A DNA stretch of 64,000 nt, from the NCBI RefSeq assembly GCF_009905375.1, contig NC_133656.1, positions 240,220,415 to 240,284,414 on the forward strand, given 5' to 3'. The translations under genes were made by a program, and so were the position numbers. Each line of letters starts with the position of its first letter. Within the stretch, counting starts at the first letter, position 1. Shown here in pieces: positions 44,694 through 56,614 of this stretch. The notes beneath the pieces are model-generated. The model made no database searches and was not told where the DNA came from. It worked only from the letters and a program-made list of their open reading frames with translations. The DNA comes from Apium graveolens (Eukaryota; Streptophyta; Magnoliopsida; Apiales; Apiaceae).

Positions 44694-47003
44694 ATGTCTG
44701 ACACAGAAACTCCAACTAAGCCTACCAAAACTGAGGAACCATCGAAGACACAAATTCAGAGTCGGTATGAGACCATCAGAGTACCCATATTGAGACCATC
44801 TGAATATCCCATATGGAAGGTGAGGATGACCATGTTCCTGGAAGCAACAGATCCAGAATACCTTGATAGAATCAAGGAAGGGCCTCACAAGCCAACCAAG
44901 CTCGCTGTTGCAGTTGCAGGTGAAGCAGCAAAGACCGTACCAAAGGAGAAGAGTGATTATACTGCCGAGGATATAGCATCAATTGCTAAGGATGCTAAGG
45001 TACGACATTTACTGCATAGTGCCATTGATAATGTAATGTCAAACAGGGTAATCAACTGCAAGACTGCTAAAGAGATATGGGATGCTCTGGAAACAAGGTG
45101 TCAAGGAACTGACACAATCAAGAAGAACAGGAAGACAATACTCACTCAAGAGTATGAACACTTTGACTCTAGGACTAATGAGTCATTGACTGATGTATAT
45201 AATAGATTTGTCAAACTCTTGAATGACTTGTCATTGGTTAATAAGGAGTATGATCTTGAAGATACAAACCTTAAATTCCTGTTAGCTCTTCCTGAATGTT
45301 GGGATTTGAAGGCAACAACAATAAGAGACAACTACAACCTTGATGAAACAACTCTTGATGAAATCTATGGAATGCTCAAGACTCATGAACTTGAGATGGA
45401 ACAAAGAAGCAAGAGGAAAGGAGGAAAGTCAAGAACGGTTGCTCTTAAGGCTGAAGAAGAATCCTCCAAAGCAGCAACCTCGAGGAAAGACAAGGGTAAA
45501 GCTCTTTTTACAAAGTCTGATACTGAGTCATCAAGTTCTGAAACTGATGATGACTCAGATTCTGAAAGCTTGCCTCAGACTGATGCTGATGAGGAGATGA
45601 TGAAGCTGTGTGCTCTTATGGTGAAAGGAATCACAAAGATTGCATACAGGAAGTTCAAGAAGGGAAAGAAGTTTTCCAGGAAAGGCATAAGTTCTGATAA
45701 GAAGAATGTCAGAAGATCTGAAGGAAGAGGAGGAAAGTCTAACAGAGGAGATTACAACAATGTTAAATGCTATAACTGTGGTGAGAAAGGCCACATATCT
45801 CCTGATTGCAAGAAAGTAAAGGGTGACAAAGGCAAGGCTCTTGTCACAAAGCAAGAAAGCTGGACAGACACCTCAGACTCTGAAAGTGAAGAAAATTATG
45901 CATTGATGGCAACTGCTGATAAAGAAAGTGGTGACAGCAGTTCTGAAGCTGCTGAAATAAAGGTACCTCAGACTACTTATGCTTTTCATACTGATGATAT
46001 TAATGAGTTGAGAAGATATCTTAAAACCATGTTTGTTAGTTATAGAGATCAAACGTTAACATGTGAGAGATTAACTTCTGAAAACCTTGCTTTTAAGAAA
46101 AGAAATGATTTCTTAGAAAAAGAGTTAGTCTTGTTCCATCAAACTCAGAAGGATAGAGATGATGCTTTATATGTTAGGGATGAAGTGCTAAAAATAAATG
46201 AATCTCTAAAAGCTGAGTTAGAGAAGGAAAAAGAGATTATCAGGACCTGGACCAACTCTGGCAAAACAACTCAAAATTTGCTAAGTAGTGAAAACTGGAA
46301 AGAGGGCTTTGGTTATGGAGAAGATAAAAATGATGAAGGAACTGTAGAAATTAAGCCTGTTAATAAGAAAAAGCCAAAGTTTAAACCTGTTAAGTTTGTA
46401 ACTATAAAGTCTGGAAATGAGAAATCAGAAGTTAAAAAGGAATTAACCTCTGACAAACTAAAACAGGAAAAGACAACTGAAGTAAACATAGGCTTAATGA
46501 CAAAGAAGCAGCTTAAGCATAAGCTGAAAGATGTCAAGAATGCAAACAAGGTAAAAACACATAGGAAAAATAGGAATGGAAAGGAAGGTGTGAATAAAAG
46601 CAATGATTATAAACCTGTTCCTGATGCTCCTAGAAAGACATGTAATAACTGTGGAAGTTCTAACCATCTGGCTTCTTTTTGCAGGAAGAATAAAAATATT
46701 AACTCCTTACCTTCAAAATCAGGAGTTAAGAGTCAGTCTGTTAGATACAAACCACAAAATCCTTGTTTTCATTGTGGTAGTTTATGGCATTCCATTTATA
46801 CTTGTAAGAAATATCATAGTTTGTACTATGATTACTATCTAATAAAACCTTCTTTGAAGAAAGTTTCCATTGTTCCTTCTAGTGTAAATTCTAATTCAAA
46901 GTCTGATAGTGTAAATTCTGATGCTAAATCCGCTGCAAATGTTAACAAACTTAAAAAGGCCAAAGGATCCAAGCAAGTCTGGGTCCTTAAAACTAATAAT
47001 TAG
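44694..47003 (+). CDS. gag: Gag polyprotein of the Sirevirus-like element
   Basis: 769 residues. The N-terminal capsid-like domain has the copia/UBN2 signature YPIWKVRMTMFLEATD (from residue 37) and later AKEIWDALE. Three zinc knuckles follow: CYNCGEKGHISPDC (about 359), CNNCGSSNHLASFC (about 650) and CFHCGSLWHSIYTC (about 691). Acidic Ser-rich linkers and a Lys-rich stretch lie between them. Gag packages the RNA in virus-like particles. It is longer than the usual copia gag, as in Sireviruses. The frame ends TAG at 47001 and pol follows in the same frame. Confidence 0.93.
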   Translation: MSDTETPTKPTKTEEPSKTQIQSRYETIRVPILRPSEYPIWKVRMTMFLEATDPEYLDRIKEGPHKPTKLAVAVAGEAAKTVPKEKSDYTAEDIASIAKDAKVRHLLHSAIDNVMSNRVINCKTAKEIWDALETRCQGTDTIKKNRKTILTQEYEHFDSRTNESLTDVYNRFVKLLNDLSLVNKEYDLEDTNLKFLLALPECWDLKATTIRDNYNLDETTLDEIYGMLKTHELEMEQRSKRKGGKSRTVALKAEEESSKAATSRKDKGKALFTKSDTESSSSETDDDSDSESLPQTDADEEMMKLCALMVKGITKIAYRKFKKGKKFSRKGISSDKKNVRRSEGRGGKSNRGDYNNVKCYNCGEKGHISPDCKKVKGDKGKALVTKQESWTDTSDSESEENYALMATADKESGDSSSEAAEIKVPQTTYAFHTDDINELRRYLKTMFVSYRDQTLTCERLTSENLAFKKRNDFLEKELVLFHQTQKDRDDALYVRDEVLKINESLKAELEKEKEIIRTWTNSGKTTQNLLSSENWKEGFGYGEDKNDEGTVEIKPVNKKKPKFKPVKFVTIKSGNEKSEVKKELTSDKLKQEKTTEVNIGLMTKKQLKHKLKDVKNANKVKTHRKNRNGKEGVNKSNDYKPVPDAPRKTCNNCGSSNHLASFCRKNKNINSLPSKSGVKSQSVRYKPQNPCFHCGSLWHSIYTCKKYHSLYYDYYLIKPSLKKVSIVPSSVNSNSKSDSVNSDAKSAANVNKLKKAKGSKQVWVLKTNN

Positions 47004-47015
47004 TGGTCTTTGTGA

Positions 47016-50000
47016 TTGCAGGGCAACAGGAAAAATATTCTAGTTCTGGACAGTGGATGTTCAGGACATATGATTGGAAATAAGGCCCTGCTGTCAGACT
47101 TTGTAGAGAAAGCTGGCCCAAGTGTTTCTTATGGAGATGGCAACATTGGAAAAACTTTGGGATATGGCAACATCAATCTTGGGAATGTCATCATTAAAGA
47201 AGTAGCTCTGGTCTCAGGACTTAAACACAACCTACTGAGTATAAGTCAAATTTATGACAGAGGTTATCATGTTGATTTCTTTGCAGAACATTGTGAAATA
47301 GTTAGTAAATCTAAAGGAAAAGTTGTTCTGAAGGGATTCAGGCGTGGTAACATTTATGAAGCTAAGCTTTCAACAAGTTCTGATGGTTATGCAATCTGTT
47401 TAATGAGTAGAGCATCAATTGAAGAAAGCTGGAATTGGCACAAGAAACTCTCTCATTTAAATTTCAACAATATAAATGAACTGATCAAGAAAGATCTTGT
47501 GAGAGGACTGCCAAAGTCAGTATTTGCTCCTGATGGTCTTTGTGATTCATGTCAGAAGGCCAAACAAAGAAAATCTTCATTCAAGAGCAAGACTGAATCA
47601 TCAATTCTTGAGCCTTATCATCTACTACATGTTGATCTATTTGGTCCAGTGAATGTCATGTCTATTGCAAAGAAGAAATATGCATTGGTCATAGTGGATG
47701 AGTTCACCAGATACACATGGGTGTATTTCTTGCACACAAAAAGTGAAACTGCATCTATCTTGATTGATCATGTCAAATATCTGGATAAATTGGTCAAAGA
47801 TTCTGTGAAAGTTTTACGGAGTGATAATGGCACTGAGTTCAAGAATTTGATATTGGGAGAGTTCTGCAAAAATTATGGAATAAAGCAGGAATTTTCTGCT
47901 CCTGGAACTCCACAGCAAAATGGAGTTGTTGAAAGGAAGAATAGAACTCTCATTGAAGCTGCACGTACAATGCTTGAAGAAGCAAAGCTTCCAACCTATT
48001 TCTGGGCTGAAGCTGTGCAGACTGCTTGTTTTACTCAAAATGCAACACTCATTAACAAGCATGGAAAAACACCATATGAGATGGTGAAGAAAAAGAAGCC
48101 GAATCTGAAATACTTTCATGTATTTGGATGCAAATGCTTTGTCCTCAAGACTCATCCTGAACAGTTATCAAAGTTTGATCTAAAAGCTGATGAGGGAATC
48201 TTTGTTGGATATCCACTTTCCACAAAAGCCTTCAGAGTCTATAATTTGAGAACAAAAGTAGTCATGGAATCTATCAATGTCTCTTTTGATGACAAGAAGA
48301 TTGTTGGTCTTCAAGATTTCATTGAACATAATCAGCTGAGATTTGAAAATGAAGACTCAAATTCTGATACTGAAAATCCTGACAGTCTAAGTCCTGATAC
48401 TGTAAACTCTGATGGATTAAACTCTGATGTTATTGAAACGGTGGTAACTACGTCAAAGGAAGATGCACCAATGCAGGGGGAGCATACTCCAGATCTTACC
48501 ACATCTCAAGAAACATCAGAACATACATCTGGCTCTTCAAGTTCTGATTCGTCAAGTTCTGATAAGCCAAGTTCTGATAGTGCTGAAAATCCAAACATTG
48601 AAGAATCCAACTCAGAGAGCATAGTTTCAGGGGGAGCATCAGAAAATGAAAATGAAGACAGCATGGATCATGGGGGAGCATCCAGTTCTAGAGGAAATCT
48701 TCCATCTGCAAGGAAGTGGACAAAATCACATACACCTGACTTGATAATTGGAAATCCTGATGCAGGTGTCAGAACTAGAACAGGTACTTCAAATGAATGT
48801 CTTTACAATTCTTTTCTCTCTCAAACTGAGCCAAAGAAAGTGGAAGAAGCTCTTCAAGATGCTGATTGGGTGCAAGCAATGCAGGAAGAGTTGAATGAAT
48901 TTGAAAGAAACAAAGTCTGGACCCTAGTGCCAAGACCAAAGAATAGATCTGTTGTTGGTACAAAGTGGGTATTCAGAAACAAAACTGACAGTGATGGCAT
49001 AATTACAAGGAACAAGGCAAGGCTGGTTGCAAAAGGATATTCTCAACAGGAGGGAATTGACTATGATGAAACATTTGCACCAGTTGCTAGGTTAGAAGCC
49101 ATAAGGATATTCATGGCTTATGCTGCTCATAAAAAGTTTACTGTCTTTCAAATGGATGTGAAAAGTGTTTTTCTCAATGGAGAATTGGAGGAGGAAGTAT
49201 ATGTTGAACAACCTCCAGGCTTTGTAAATTCCAAACATTCAGATTATGTCTACAGGCTTGATAAAGCACTTTATGGACTTAAGCAAGCTCCTAGAGCATG
49301 GTATGAGACTTTAGCTCAGTTTCTTCTGGAAAGTGGATTCAACAGAGGAACTATAGACAAAACATTGTTCTACCTCAACCATGGAAAGGACTTACTTCTT
49401 GTTCAGATTTATGTTGATGATATCATTTTTGGATCTCCAAATGACAAACTTTGCAAAAAGTTTTCCAAACTAATGCAGTCAAGATATCAGATGAGTATGA
49501 TGGGGGAACTTAGCTATTTTCTGGGCCTTCAAGTTAAGCAAAATGAAGAAGGCACTTTTATTTGTCAAACCAACTACACTAGAAACTTGCTGAAGAAATT
49601 TGGAATGCAAGATTGTTCGAATGCATCCACTCCCATGGCCACTGCAACAAAACTGGATAAGGATACTGGTAAATCAGTAGATATTACTGACTACAGAGGT
49701 ATGATTGGCTCACTCCTCTATCTAACTGCTAGTAGACCTGATATCATGTATGCTACCTGTCTTTGTGCAAGATTTCAAGCGGATCCAAGAGAACCTCACT
49801 TAACAGCTGTAAAAAGAATCTTTAAGTATCTTAAAGGAACAGCTGATCTAGGATTATGGTATCCTAGAGAATCAGATTTTAAATTAATAGGTTACTCAGA
49901 TGCAGATTTTGCAGGTTGCAAAATTGACAGGAAAAGCACAAGTGGAAGCTGCCAATTTCTTGGAGGCAGATTGGTTTCTTGGTACAGCAAGAAACAAAAG

Positions 50001-50366
50001 TCAATTTTCACCTCAACTGCAGAAGCAGAGTATATTACTGCAGGAAGCTGTTGTGCACAGATTCTTTGGATGAAGAATCAGTTACTGGATTATGGGTTAA
50101 CATATTCCAAAATCCCTATTTACTGTGATAATCAAAGTGCTATTGCTATGACAGGTAATCCAGTTCAACACTCTATGACAAAGCACATCAGCATCAGGTA
50201 CCATTTCATCAGGGAACATGTAGATGAAGGTAAAGTGGAATTGCGTTTTGTTCCCACAGACCAACAAATAGCAGATATCTTCACAAAACCACTGTGTGAA
50301 GCTAATTTTACAAGATTGGTAAATGAACTTGGAATGGTTTCAGGTTCTTTCTCTAAATCTGCTTAG
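47016..50366 (+). CDS. pol: Pol polyprotein (protease, integrase, reverse transcriptase, RNase H)
   Basis: About 1,116 codons open from a TGA at 47013-47015. Domains in order: aspartic protease DSGCSGHM (about 12-19); pre-integrase [12 protein letters not shown] (about 141); integrase with the DLFG, SDNGTEF and VVERKNRTL catalytic regions (about 207, 268 and 306); an acidic linker rich in Ser-Asp repeats (about 450-580); RT with [19 protein letters not shown] and the YVDDIIFGS active site (about 799); RNase H with GYSDADFAG and STAEAEY (about 959 and 1000). It ends near LVNELGMV. All catalytic motifs are present. There is no ATG near the 5' end, so it must be made as a Gag-Pol fusion, yet TAG and TGA stand in frame between them. 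Confidence 0.93.
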   Translation: MQGNRKNILVLDSGCSGHMIGNKALLSDFVEKAGPSVSYGDGNIGKTLGYGNINLGNVIIKEVALVSGLKHNLLSISQIYDRGYHVDFFAEHCEIVSKSKGKVVLKGFRRGNIYEAKLSTSSDGYAICLMSRASIEESWNWHKKLSHLNFNNINELIKKDLVRGLPKSVFAPDGLCDSCQKAKQRKSSFKSKTESSILEPYHLLHVDLFGPVNVMSIAKKKYALVIVDEFTRYTWVYFLHTKSETASILIDHVKYLDKLVKDSVKVLRSDNGTEFKNLILGEFCKNYGIKQEFSAPGTPQQNGVVERKNRTLIEAARTMLEEAKLPTYFWAEAVQTACFTQNATLINKHGKTPYEMVKKKKPNLKYFHVFGCKCFVLKTHPEQLSKFDLKADEGIFVGYPLSTKAFRVYNLRTKVVMESINVSFDDKKIVGLQDFIEHNQLRFENEDSNSDTENPDSLSPDTVNSDGLNSDVIETVVTTSKEDAPMQGEHTPDLTTSQETSEHTSGSSSSDSSSSDKPSSDSAENPNIEESNSESIVSGGASENENEDSMDHGGASSSRGNLPSARKWTKSHTPDLIIGNPDAGVRTRTGTSNECLYNSFLSQTEPKKVEEALQDADWVQAMQEELNEFERNKVWTLVPRPKNRSVVGTKWVFRNKTDSDGIITRNKARLVAKGYSQQEGIDYDETFAPVARLEAIRIFMAYAAHKKFTVFQMDVKSVFLNGELEEEVYVEQPPGFVNSKHSDYVYRLDKALYGLKQAPRAWYETLAQFLLESGFNRGTIDKTLFYLNHGKDLLLVQIYVDDIIFGSPNDKLCKKFSKLMQSRYQMSMMGELSYFLGLQVKQNEEGTFICQTNYTRNLLKKFGMQDCSNASTPMATATKLDKDTGKSVDITDYRGMIGSLLYLTASRPDIMYATCLCARFQADPREPHLTAVKRIFKYLKGTADLGLWYPRESDFKLIGYSDADFAGCKIDRKSTSGSCQFLGGRLVSWYSKKQKSIFTSTAEAEYITAGSCCAQILWMKNQLLDYGLTYSKIPIYCDNQSAIAMTGNPVQHSMTKHISIRYHFIREHVDEGKVELRFVPTDQQIADIFTKPLCEANFTRLVNELGMVSGSFSKSA

Positions 50367-51700
50367 ACTTGTTCTGTGTTATCAGACTTTATGCTCAGTA
50401 TTTACAGAATTAATCTCATTGTGTATTCTGTGCTTAATTGATAAATGTCTTTAAGTACTGACTGTTGTCTGATATATGTTTCTAAACTGTGATAAGTAAT
50501 ATGTCTGTTTAAGTACCTATTCAATCCTATGAGGATAACAGTGCTAGATACTGACCTAGGAGTCTTTAATAAACAAATGATCCCACGTAAGAAGTAATTA
50601 TTTCTATGGAAATCTTTTGACACAAGCAAATTCTGATAATTGAGCTTAGTTGAGTTTACTTTGTTTATCTTATTTCTAAGTCACAAATTAGAATAATGCT
50701 ACTCATCTGTTAAGTTCTGATTCTATTAAAACTGCTGAATGTACTAAGTGCTAATAAACCTCACTTATTAAAGAAAAAGCAAAAAGATTAAAGAATAAAA
50801 TCAGGTACTCCTTTGAGATCTAGAGTAAAAATATGGAAGGGACGACCCAAGTGCATTACTGGTATTAAGTAAATATGCATTAGAAAAGCAAAAATATTTT
50901 CTTGGTGACTTTTCACACTCTATGATTACTGGAGAAATACTCTGATAATAGCATAAATTCTGATAAGCAGTCGTGACTCACTTACACTGAGAAGCCACTG
51001 TAAAAGAGAATTTCAAAAGATGCATAAAATTAGCACACAATAGTTGAGGTGGACTCTAGCATGAACTCATTCATCAGTAGGATTCAGACTAATGACAGCT
51101 CCTTAGCAAAATTTTAATTATGCCTTAATTCTAAGATGTACTGAAGTGAATCAGACTTTACTCTTTGTCTGTTATTTAGCTTAACACACACTTATCACTC
51201 CATCTGAATGATGAAAATTACTGTGGAGGTCTATGTTATTTTAGATAAACAGTCAATGTGTCAAATTGCACAAATTCTGAGGACAAGTTCTGGCTGCATA
51301 TTCTGATGATTAAGTTCTGAAGAGTATAACTCAGAACTTGTATGACGACTTACTAAAATAGACATTTCTTTTTCGAGTTAAGAAATTATGTTCTGATGAC
51401 TGTTAAGTTCTGATATAAGTCTAAGTTCTGATATTAAATTCTAATATTTCACTTGACTTATCTGTGAATAAAATCTGAGAACAGTCTCAGTTCATAATTG
51501 AATATGTTGAAGTGGAAGATTAATGGTCATTTAGGTTAGGGTTCATGGTGTTGGTACCTGAAAAGTCCAATGTTAAGTGTGCAGTTTAAATCATGTCTCC
51601 TATTTCCTATGAATGTTATTCTTTTTCAAAGTCTAGGGAGACGAGGTAGAATTACTTCTACCTGTCAGCATTAAATATCTTTGTGTCTCTTGGCATTCTT
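50367..51700 (+). other. Non-coding spacer between pol and the accessory ORF
   Basis: Internal retrotransposon sequence without a long frame. It has repeated AAGTTCTGAT-type decamers, dense around 51,270-51,450. Confidence 0.7.
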
Positions 51701-51705
51701 TTGCC

Positions 51706-51713
51706 TATATAAA
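51706..51713 (+). promoter_or_regulatory. TATA box before the accessory ORF
   Basis: TATATAAA in the context GCCTATATAAACAACC, 77 bp before the ATG at 51783, internal to the retrotransposon and unrelated to the LTR promoter. Confidence 0.5.
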
Positions 51714-51782
51714 CAACCACTTCACATCAGTCTTTCCATCACATCCTTCTCCCACACTAATCCTCCTTCTGTCGAGAACACA

Positions 51783-52058
51783 ATGGTTCGATACAACATG
51801 TTTTTGAACACACAAACCTTCACAATGGAGCTTAGTTGTGCCGACTGGCAGCAGGAATGGCACGTTACTGCCATTCCTGAAGAGATATGGGGCTCTGTCC
51901 CACAGGAGGTGCTGACCCATCTCCTGTTCTTTTATATGGATTACCATCGCCATTTGGAGCGATTGGAGGAGGAAAGGCTGGCAGCTCTCCGCCAGCAGGA
52001 GCGAATCATACGACTCGCCATTCTGTTTGTCGAGAGTAGGAAGAAGAAGATGACTTAA
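51783..52058 (+). CDS. Small accessory ORF (91 aa) of unknown function inside the retrotransposon
   Basis: Starts at an ATG in good context (ACAATGG) and reads 91 residues. It contains two Trp-rich segments (ADWQQEWHV, EEIWGSVPQEV) and a strongly helical, Glu/Arg-rich C-terminus (HRHLERLEEERLAALRQQE) that may form a coiled coil, and it ends in a basic RKKK tail. It is separate from gag, pol and the third ORF and has its own upstream TATA-like sequence. I recognise no domain. It could be a captured host fragment or an element-specific protein. A longer frame extends upstream of this ATG without another good start. Confidence 0.5.
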   Translation: MVRYNMFLNTQTFTMELSCADWQQEWHVTAIPEEIWGSVPQEVLTHLLFFYMDYHRHLERLEEERLAALRQQERIIRLAILFVESRKKKMT

Positions 52059-52754
52059 TCTCGTCTTCTTCCTGTTTTTCTTCATCGTCAGCTTTGTCAG
52101 GCTTCTTAGCTAGGACTAAGGCTGTTGATGTTAGATTTAGAAGCTTAGGGACAAATCTTGTATAATTATTGATGTAATTTTTATTTCATAAATGTATTGT
52201 CTTGATATATTAATGAAAGTTGTTTTTACTTCAAGACTTTGTCTCTGAGTCACTTTATCGTGTTGATAAATCCTGATTGATATTCTGATGACCATATAAA
52301 TTTGTTTAATATTACGTTCTGATTCGTTTTCAGCACTTACTTATCTTGGTCATTTTCATGTAATTTCTTTTCAGAATATTGATGATGCAGTGAAAATAAA
52401 AAAAAATAATTTCAATCAGTGATAATGGTTTAAAGTTTGAGTTAAAACTGTTCTCTTGATAAATGGAACGGTTTTTCCTTGAAACTAGGCAACTGGGTAA
52501 GTAATGATTTCTGTTTTCTCGAGCCCAGTAACTATCCATAATTACTGCATGTCTGACAGGTGTCCAACGGTAATATTTTTTTTGTATAAGTACAACAGAG
52601 AGAAGATTTCTTTAATCTTTTATTGCTTTCATATTTTATCTCTCTTCTTACTTTTACTCTCTATCTCTCTATTTCTCACGTCCTTTTGTTTTTTGTTTTT
52701 CTTTGAGACATTTTCTCAAACACATTACAGGAAACAAATTTCTTTCAAACCTTA

Positions 52755-55700
52755 ATGGCACCCAAGGACATTATCTTCGATGGAGCAAAGTTTGTTCCTA
52801 ATAACTTCTCTGCAATACTTAACACGTCAGAGGCACCCTCTGAACTTCATTTCATTCAGGATTTTCTCACTAGTTCTGATATTGGGTTCGCTCTAACTGA
52901 GCCAGAATCCGTCTCTGGAGTTCAAGTACTGGAATTCTGGAGGAGTGGCGTATATGACGATGGTGGTGCTCAAGGGTCCCCAAGTATTATCTTTTCATCA
53001 GGGGGAAATGAGTATGTTGTGACTCTGTCTACGGTTCGACAGGCACTACAGCTACCTGAGGACTGTGTTTATTCCACCATTGACGAACCAGTTCTTCGGA
53101 ATATGATGGTCAGCTTGGGATATGAAGGAACGTTGACAAAGCTTGGTCAGTTGAAGAAATCCTTCATAAGGAGAGAATGGAGTTTCTTCTTTGATTGCAT
53201 AACCAAGGCTTTTGCCAACAAATGCAAATTTTGATGCACTTCCCATATTCAGCCAACAAATCGGGTATGCTCTTTTAAATCAAACTGATTTTGATTATGC
53301 ACGTGCAGTCTTGGGTTTTATTGGGGATAGGATGACAGAAGATCGAAATACTGTATATTTTGCTCAATTTTGTCAGCTTATTCATAGGTTCTGTTGTAAT
53401 CAGCCCCAAGGTTTTGGTGATTTAATTCCATCTTTCAGAATAGCTAAAAGGGCTTTCACTGATTTATTATCTACTGATAATAAGAAGGCTGTGTTAAGAC
53501 CCCTCTTAATACCCTTATCTGTTAAACAAGCCTTAATCACCTATGACCCTGTAAAGTACACTGCACTTTATCCTGATGTTCAATCATCAGAACCTGGTCC
53601 ATCAGCACCTACCACTTCTACTCCGCCACCTCAAACCTCTAAACCTCAATCTTCAGAACATTCTTCCCAACCAAAGAGGACACAGAATGTTCCTCAAACA
53701 TCTCAAAAGAAAAGGAGAATGGCATTGCGAGATGAATCTGATTCTGAGGAACCGGTTTCTGCTAGAGAAACTGTGACAGCTGAAGCTGAGAAAAAAATTT
53801 CTCAGAAGGATTCTGAACTTGGGGGATCTAGGCTACTCAAGAGGCTTAGAAGAATGACAGTTCCTGAAACTCCCAAGGAATCTAAATTAAAAAGGAAGTA
53901 CAAGAAACAGAGGGCAAAAAGGCCAGTTTCAGATGATGAAGAGGAAGCTGCTAAGGAAGGGGATCAGGAATCTCTGATCTCCCACAACAAAGAATTTGCT
54001 CCAGTTACTTCTTCTCCATCAACTCCATCTAAGGAAGCTGTTTCTGAAAAGGCTATAACACCATCTGTGTCTCCAGTTGCACCAGGCACAAGTGCTGATA
54101 TTGTTATTCCAAACTTGGTAGTGCCCGGAGTAATTCACTTAGAAGCTCCAACAACAACTACTCCTTCAACCACACCTGTTGCTGATACTGTACAGACTCC
54201 AGAGTTATCTACAACACCTTCTCTGCGTCATGATGTTGATGATCAGACTTTAGGTGAGCATCAGGATATGGCTGTTGATCAGAACTTAGAACCATATCAA
54301 AAATTAGAGGATGCTGAAGTCTCCATTGCTACTCACACTGTTGTTTTAGCAGAAGATACTGATTCTTCAAGTTCTGATGCTGCACATGTTGGAGATACTG
54401 GTACTGCTGCTCCAACTGTAGATGCTGATGCAGCAGGTGCTTCAGGACATACTTCTCATCAGACTCTTCCTAAGTCTGAACTAGTAAAGAAGTTTGTTAT
54501 CATGGATGCACCAGTGCCTTGGAGTGAAACTCCTGCAGGTCAGGAGTGGACTAAGGAATGGAACTCAGTTTCATGTGTTCCAAATGCTTTACATCTTGCT
54601 GAGCACTTGACTAAAGCTGATGAAATGTTAACTTCTGATGATTTCAAAACCCAGCTTAGAGTCACTGCATTGAGTACTAAACATTTACAAGGTCTTCATT
54701 CAACTACTCATGCAGAGCTAAACAAGATCAAGGAGGAATTTATCAAGCAAGAACAAATTTGGAAAATTGATAAGAAAAAGTTCTTCCAACCTTCTATTGA
54801 CAGGATTGCTTACATTGAGAAGACTCAAGATCGTCAACAAGCACAAATTAATGACATCCTGAAAAATCAAGCTTCTCAGCAATCACAACTAACTGAAATC
54901 CAATCCTCAGTGGAATTGCTTATCTCTCTTCTACTTCCTGCTGATGCCAAAAAGGGGGAGAAAGTAATTAAGTCCAAATGCAAGACTGACAAGACACTGC
55001 AAGGAAAGGATGATGAAAGAGATGACCAAGGAAACTTTGGAATGGGTAGAGGTCATAGTCAAGGTGAAGGATTCTCATCAAAAGAAGCTGAAATTGCAAG
55101 TTACAGGATAAGTTCTGATACTGGTAAAAGAATAAGTTCTGATACTGGTAAAAGAATAAGTTCTGATGAACTTTTAGATCTTGATGAAGAAATGTCAAGA
55201 CGGTTATTTCTTCAAGAAAATCCAGGAATAGACTTGGAAAGATTAAAGGAAGAAGAAGCCAGACTTAAATCAGAGAAAGTCACATCTAAATCTGAAGCTT
55301 CTGGTAAAAAGTCACTTCCAAAACTTAAAGGCATTGTGATCAAAGAAAGGACATATACTGAAGCAACATTGGCTAGATCACAACCACAGATAGATCCAAG
55401 ATCCAAGGGCAAAGAGAAAGTTGGTGAACCTATCAAGGTTTATATGCCTCCTGAGGATGAAGAAATTACTAATGAAAAGGATAATCTTGCTCTGACTTCA
55501 AGAAAAGTTCTTAAAACAACCTCTGACATGGCTCAAGTTGTTCAGAGTCAAGAAATTGTAAGTTCTGATATTCAGAAGAAGCAAGTAACCTCTGACATAG
55601 CTCAAGTTAACTTGATATCAGAAAATAGATCAAAGACACTCCTACCAGGATTCACTAAAGCAAAACAGACTCAACCTTTGAAGACTGCTACAAGTGGTTT

Positions 55701-56406
55701 TGAAGCAAGAGTAATCACAGGAAAGGAAGCAAGAGATAAAACTGGATTGGGAAGTGTTAATGAAAGAAGAGTAAGTAATACTACCAAAGATCCGACTTCC
55801 TTGAGTGAACCAGGTATTGGAGGAACTCCTGAGAGATTGAATCAATTGGAATCTGTACAGATGGTTTACCATACCTACTTGAAAGAACACATTATGTTGT
55901 ATTTCATGACAGACGGTAGGGTTTATCATATAAGGCAAAATGCCATTCCGTTGAAGTATTTTGAAGAATTGGAGCATGTACTTTTCTTACTTCAAGTGGG
56001 TGACAGAATAACAGAAAGTGCTGCAAACTACTTAAAAGAACAGATTCAGAGACAGAAAAGACTTTATTCTGTTAAGTCTGACAGCATATATGTTCCAAAG
56101 TACAGAAATCACAATGGTGATATTGTTGATATGAAGCCTAATACTGCACAGATCAGAACATATCTTGGTATTAAGGGACTTGAATTCAATCTAGAGTCTG
56201 ACAAAGCTTATGTCATAAGACTAGATCAGGAGTTGAGAAAAGTAAAGATTAATTATCTCAGAGCTGCAATCTTTCAAACTGGTGAAGATACTGCAGAGCT
56301 TAAAGATGTTAAAAGGAGAATGATTGATGAACTCAGATATGCTGAGAAATGTTTGTTGAAGAACTATCTTAGAACAACTCCTGACATCAGAGAGATAAGA
56401 AAATGA
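52755..56406 (+). pseudogene. Third ORF in the env-like position of the Sirevirus-like element, frameshifted
   Basis: Frame 1 opens with MAPKDIIFDG at 52755 and stops at 53234. The reading continues in another frame from about 53218 to 56406, so one small indel near 53218-53234 splits a protein of roughly 1,200 residues. The N-terminal ~270 residues look globular (EFWRSGVYDDGG, SFIRREWSFFFD). The middle is Pro/Ser/Thr-rich and disordered. The C-terminal half has coiled-coil-like segments and a 24-bp repeat encoding ISSDTGKR. No clear signal peptide or transmembrane helix is seen, so 'env-like' refers to position only. The role of such ORFs is unknown. Confidence 0.75.
55108..55167 (+). repeat. 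24-bp tandem repeat in the third ORF
   Basis: About two and a half copies of a unit starting ATAAGTTCTGATACTGGTAA, coding for ISSDTGKR. In frame, so it is tolerated by the protein. Confidence 0.85.
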
Positions 56407-56603
56407 TGAAGCCAAGTCGAAGATCTACAACTGCTTAAATTCTGATATTTATACAGACTGAAGTTATTATCAGAAGTTGAAATTGGTAAAAGCTTCAAGG
56501 ACTGTAAGTTGTAGTTATCTAGTCTAATTCTCATGCATTTGTACTTAATGTTTTTGACATCATCAAATATCTGTTAAACTTGTATATTATGTTAATTTAC
56601 AAG

Positions 56604-56613
56604 TTGGGGGAGA
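56604..56613 (+). other. Polypurine tract
   Basis: TTGGGGGAGA one base before the 3' LTR, the plus-strand primer site. Confidence 0.9.
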
Positions 56614-56614
56614 T

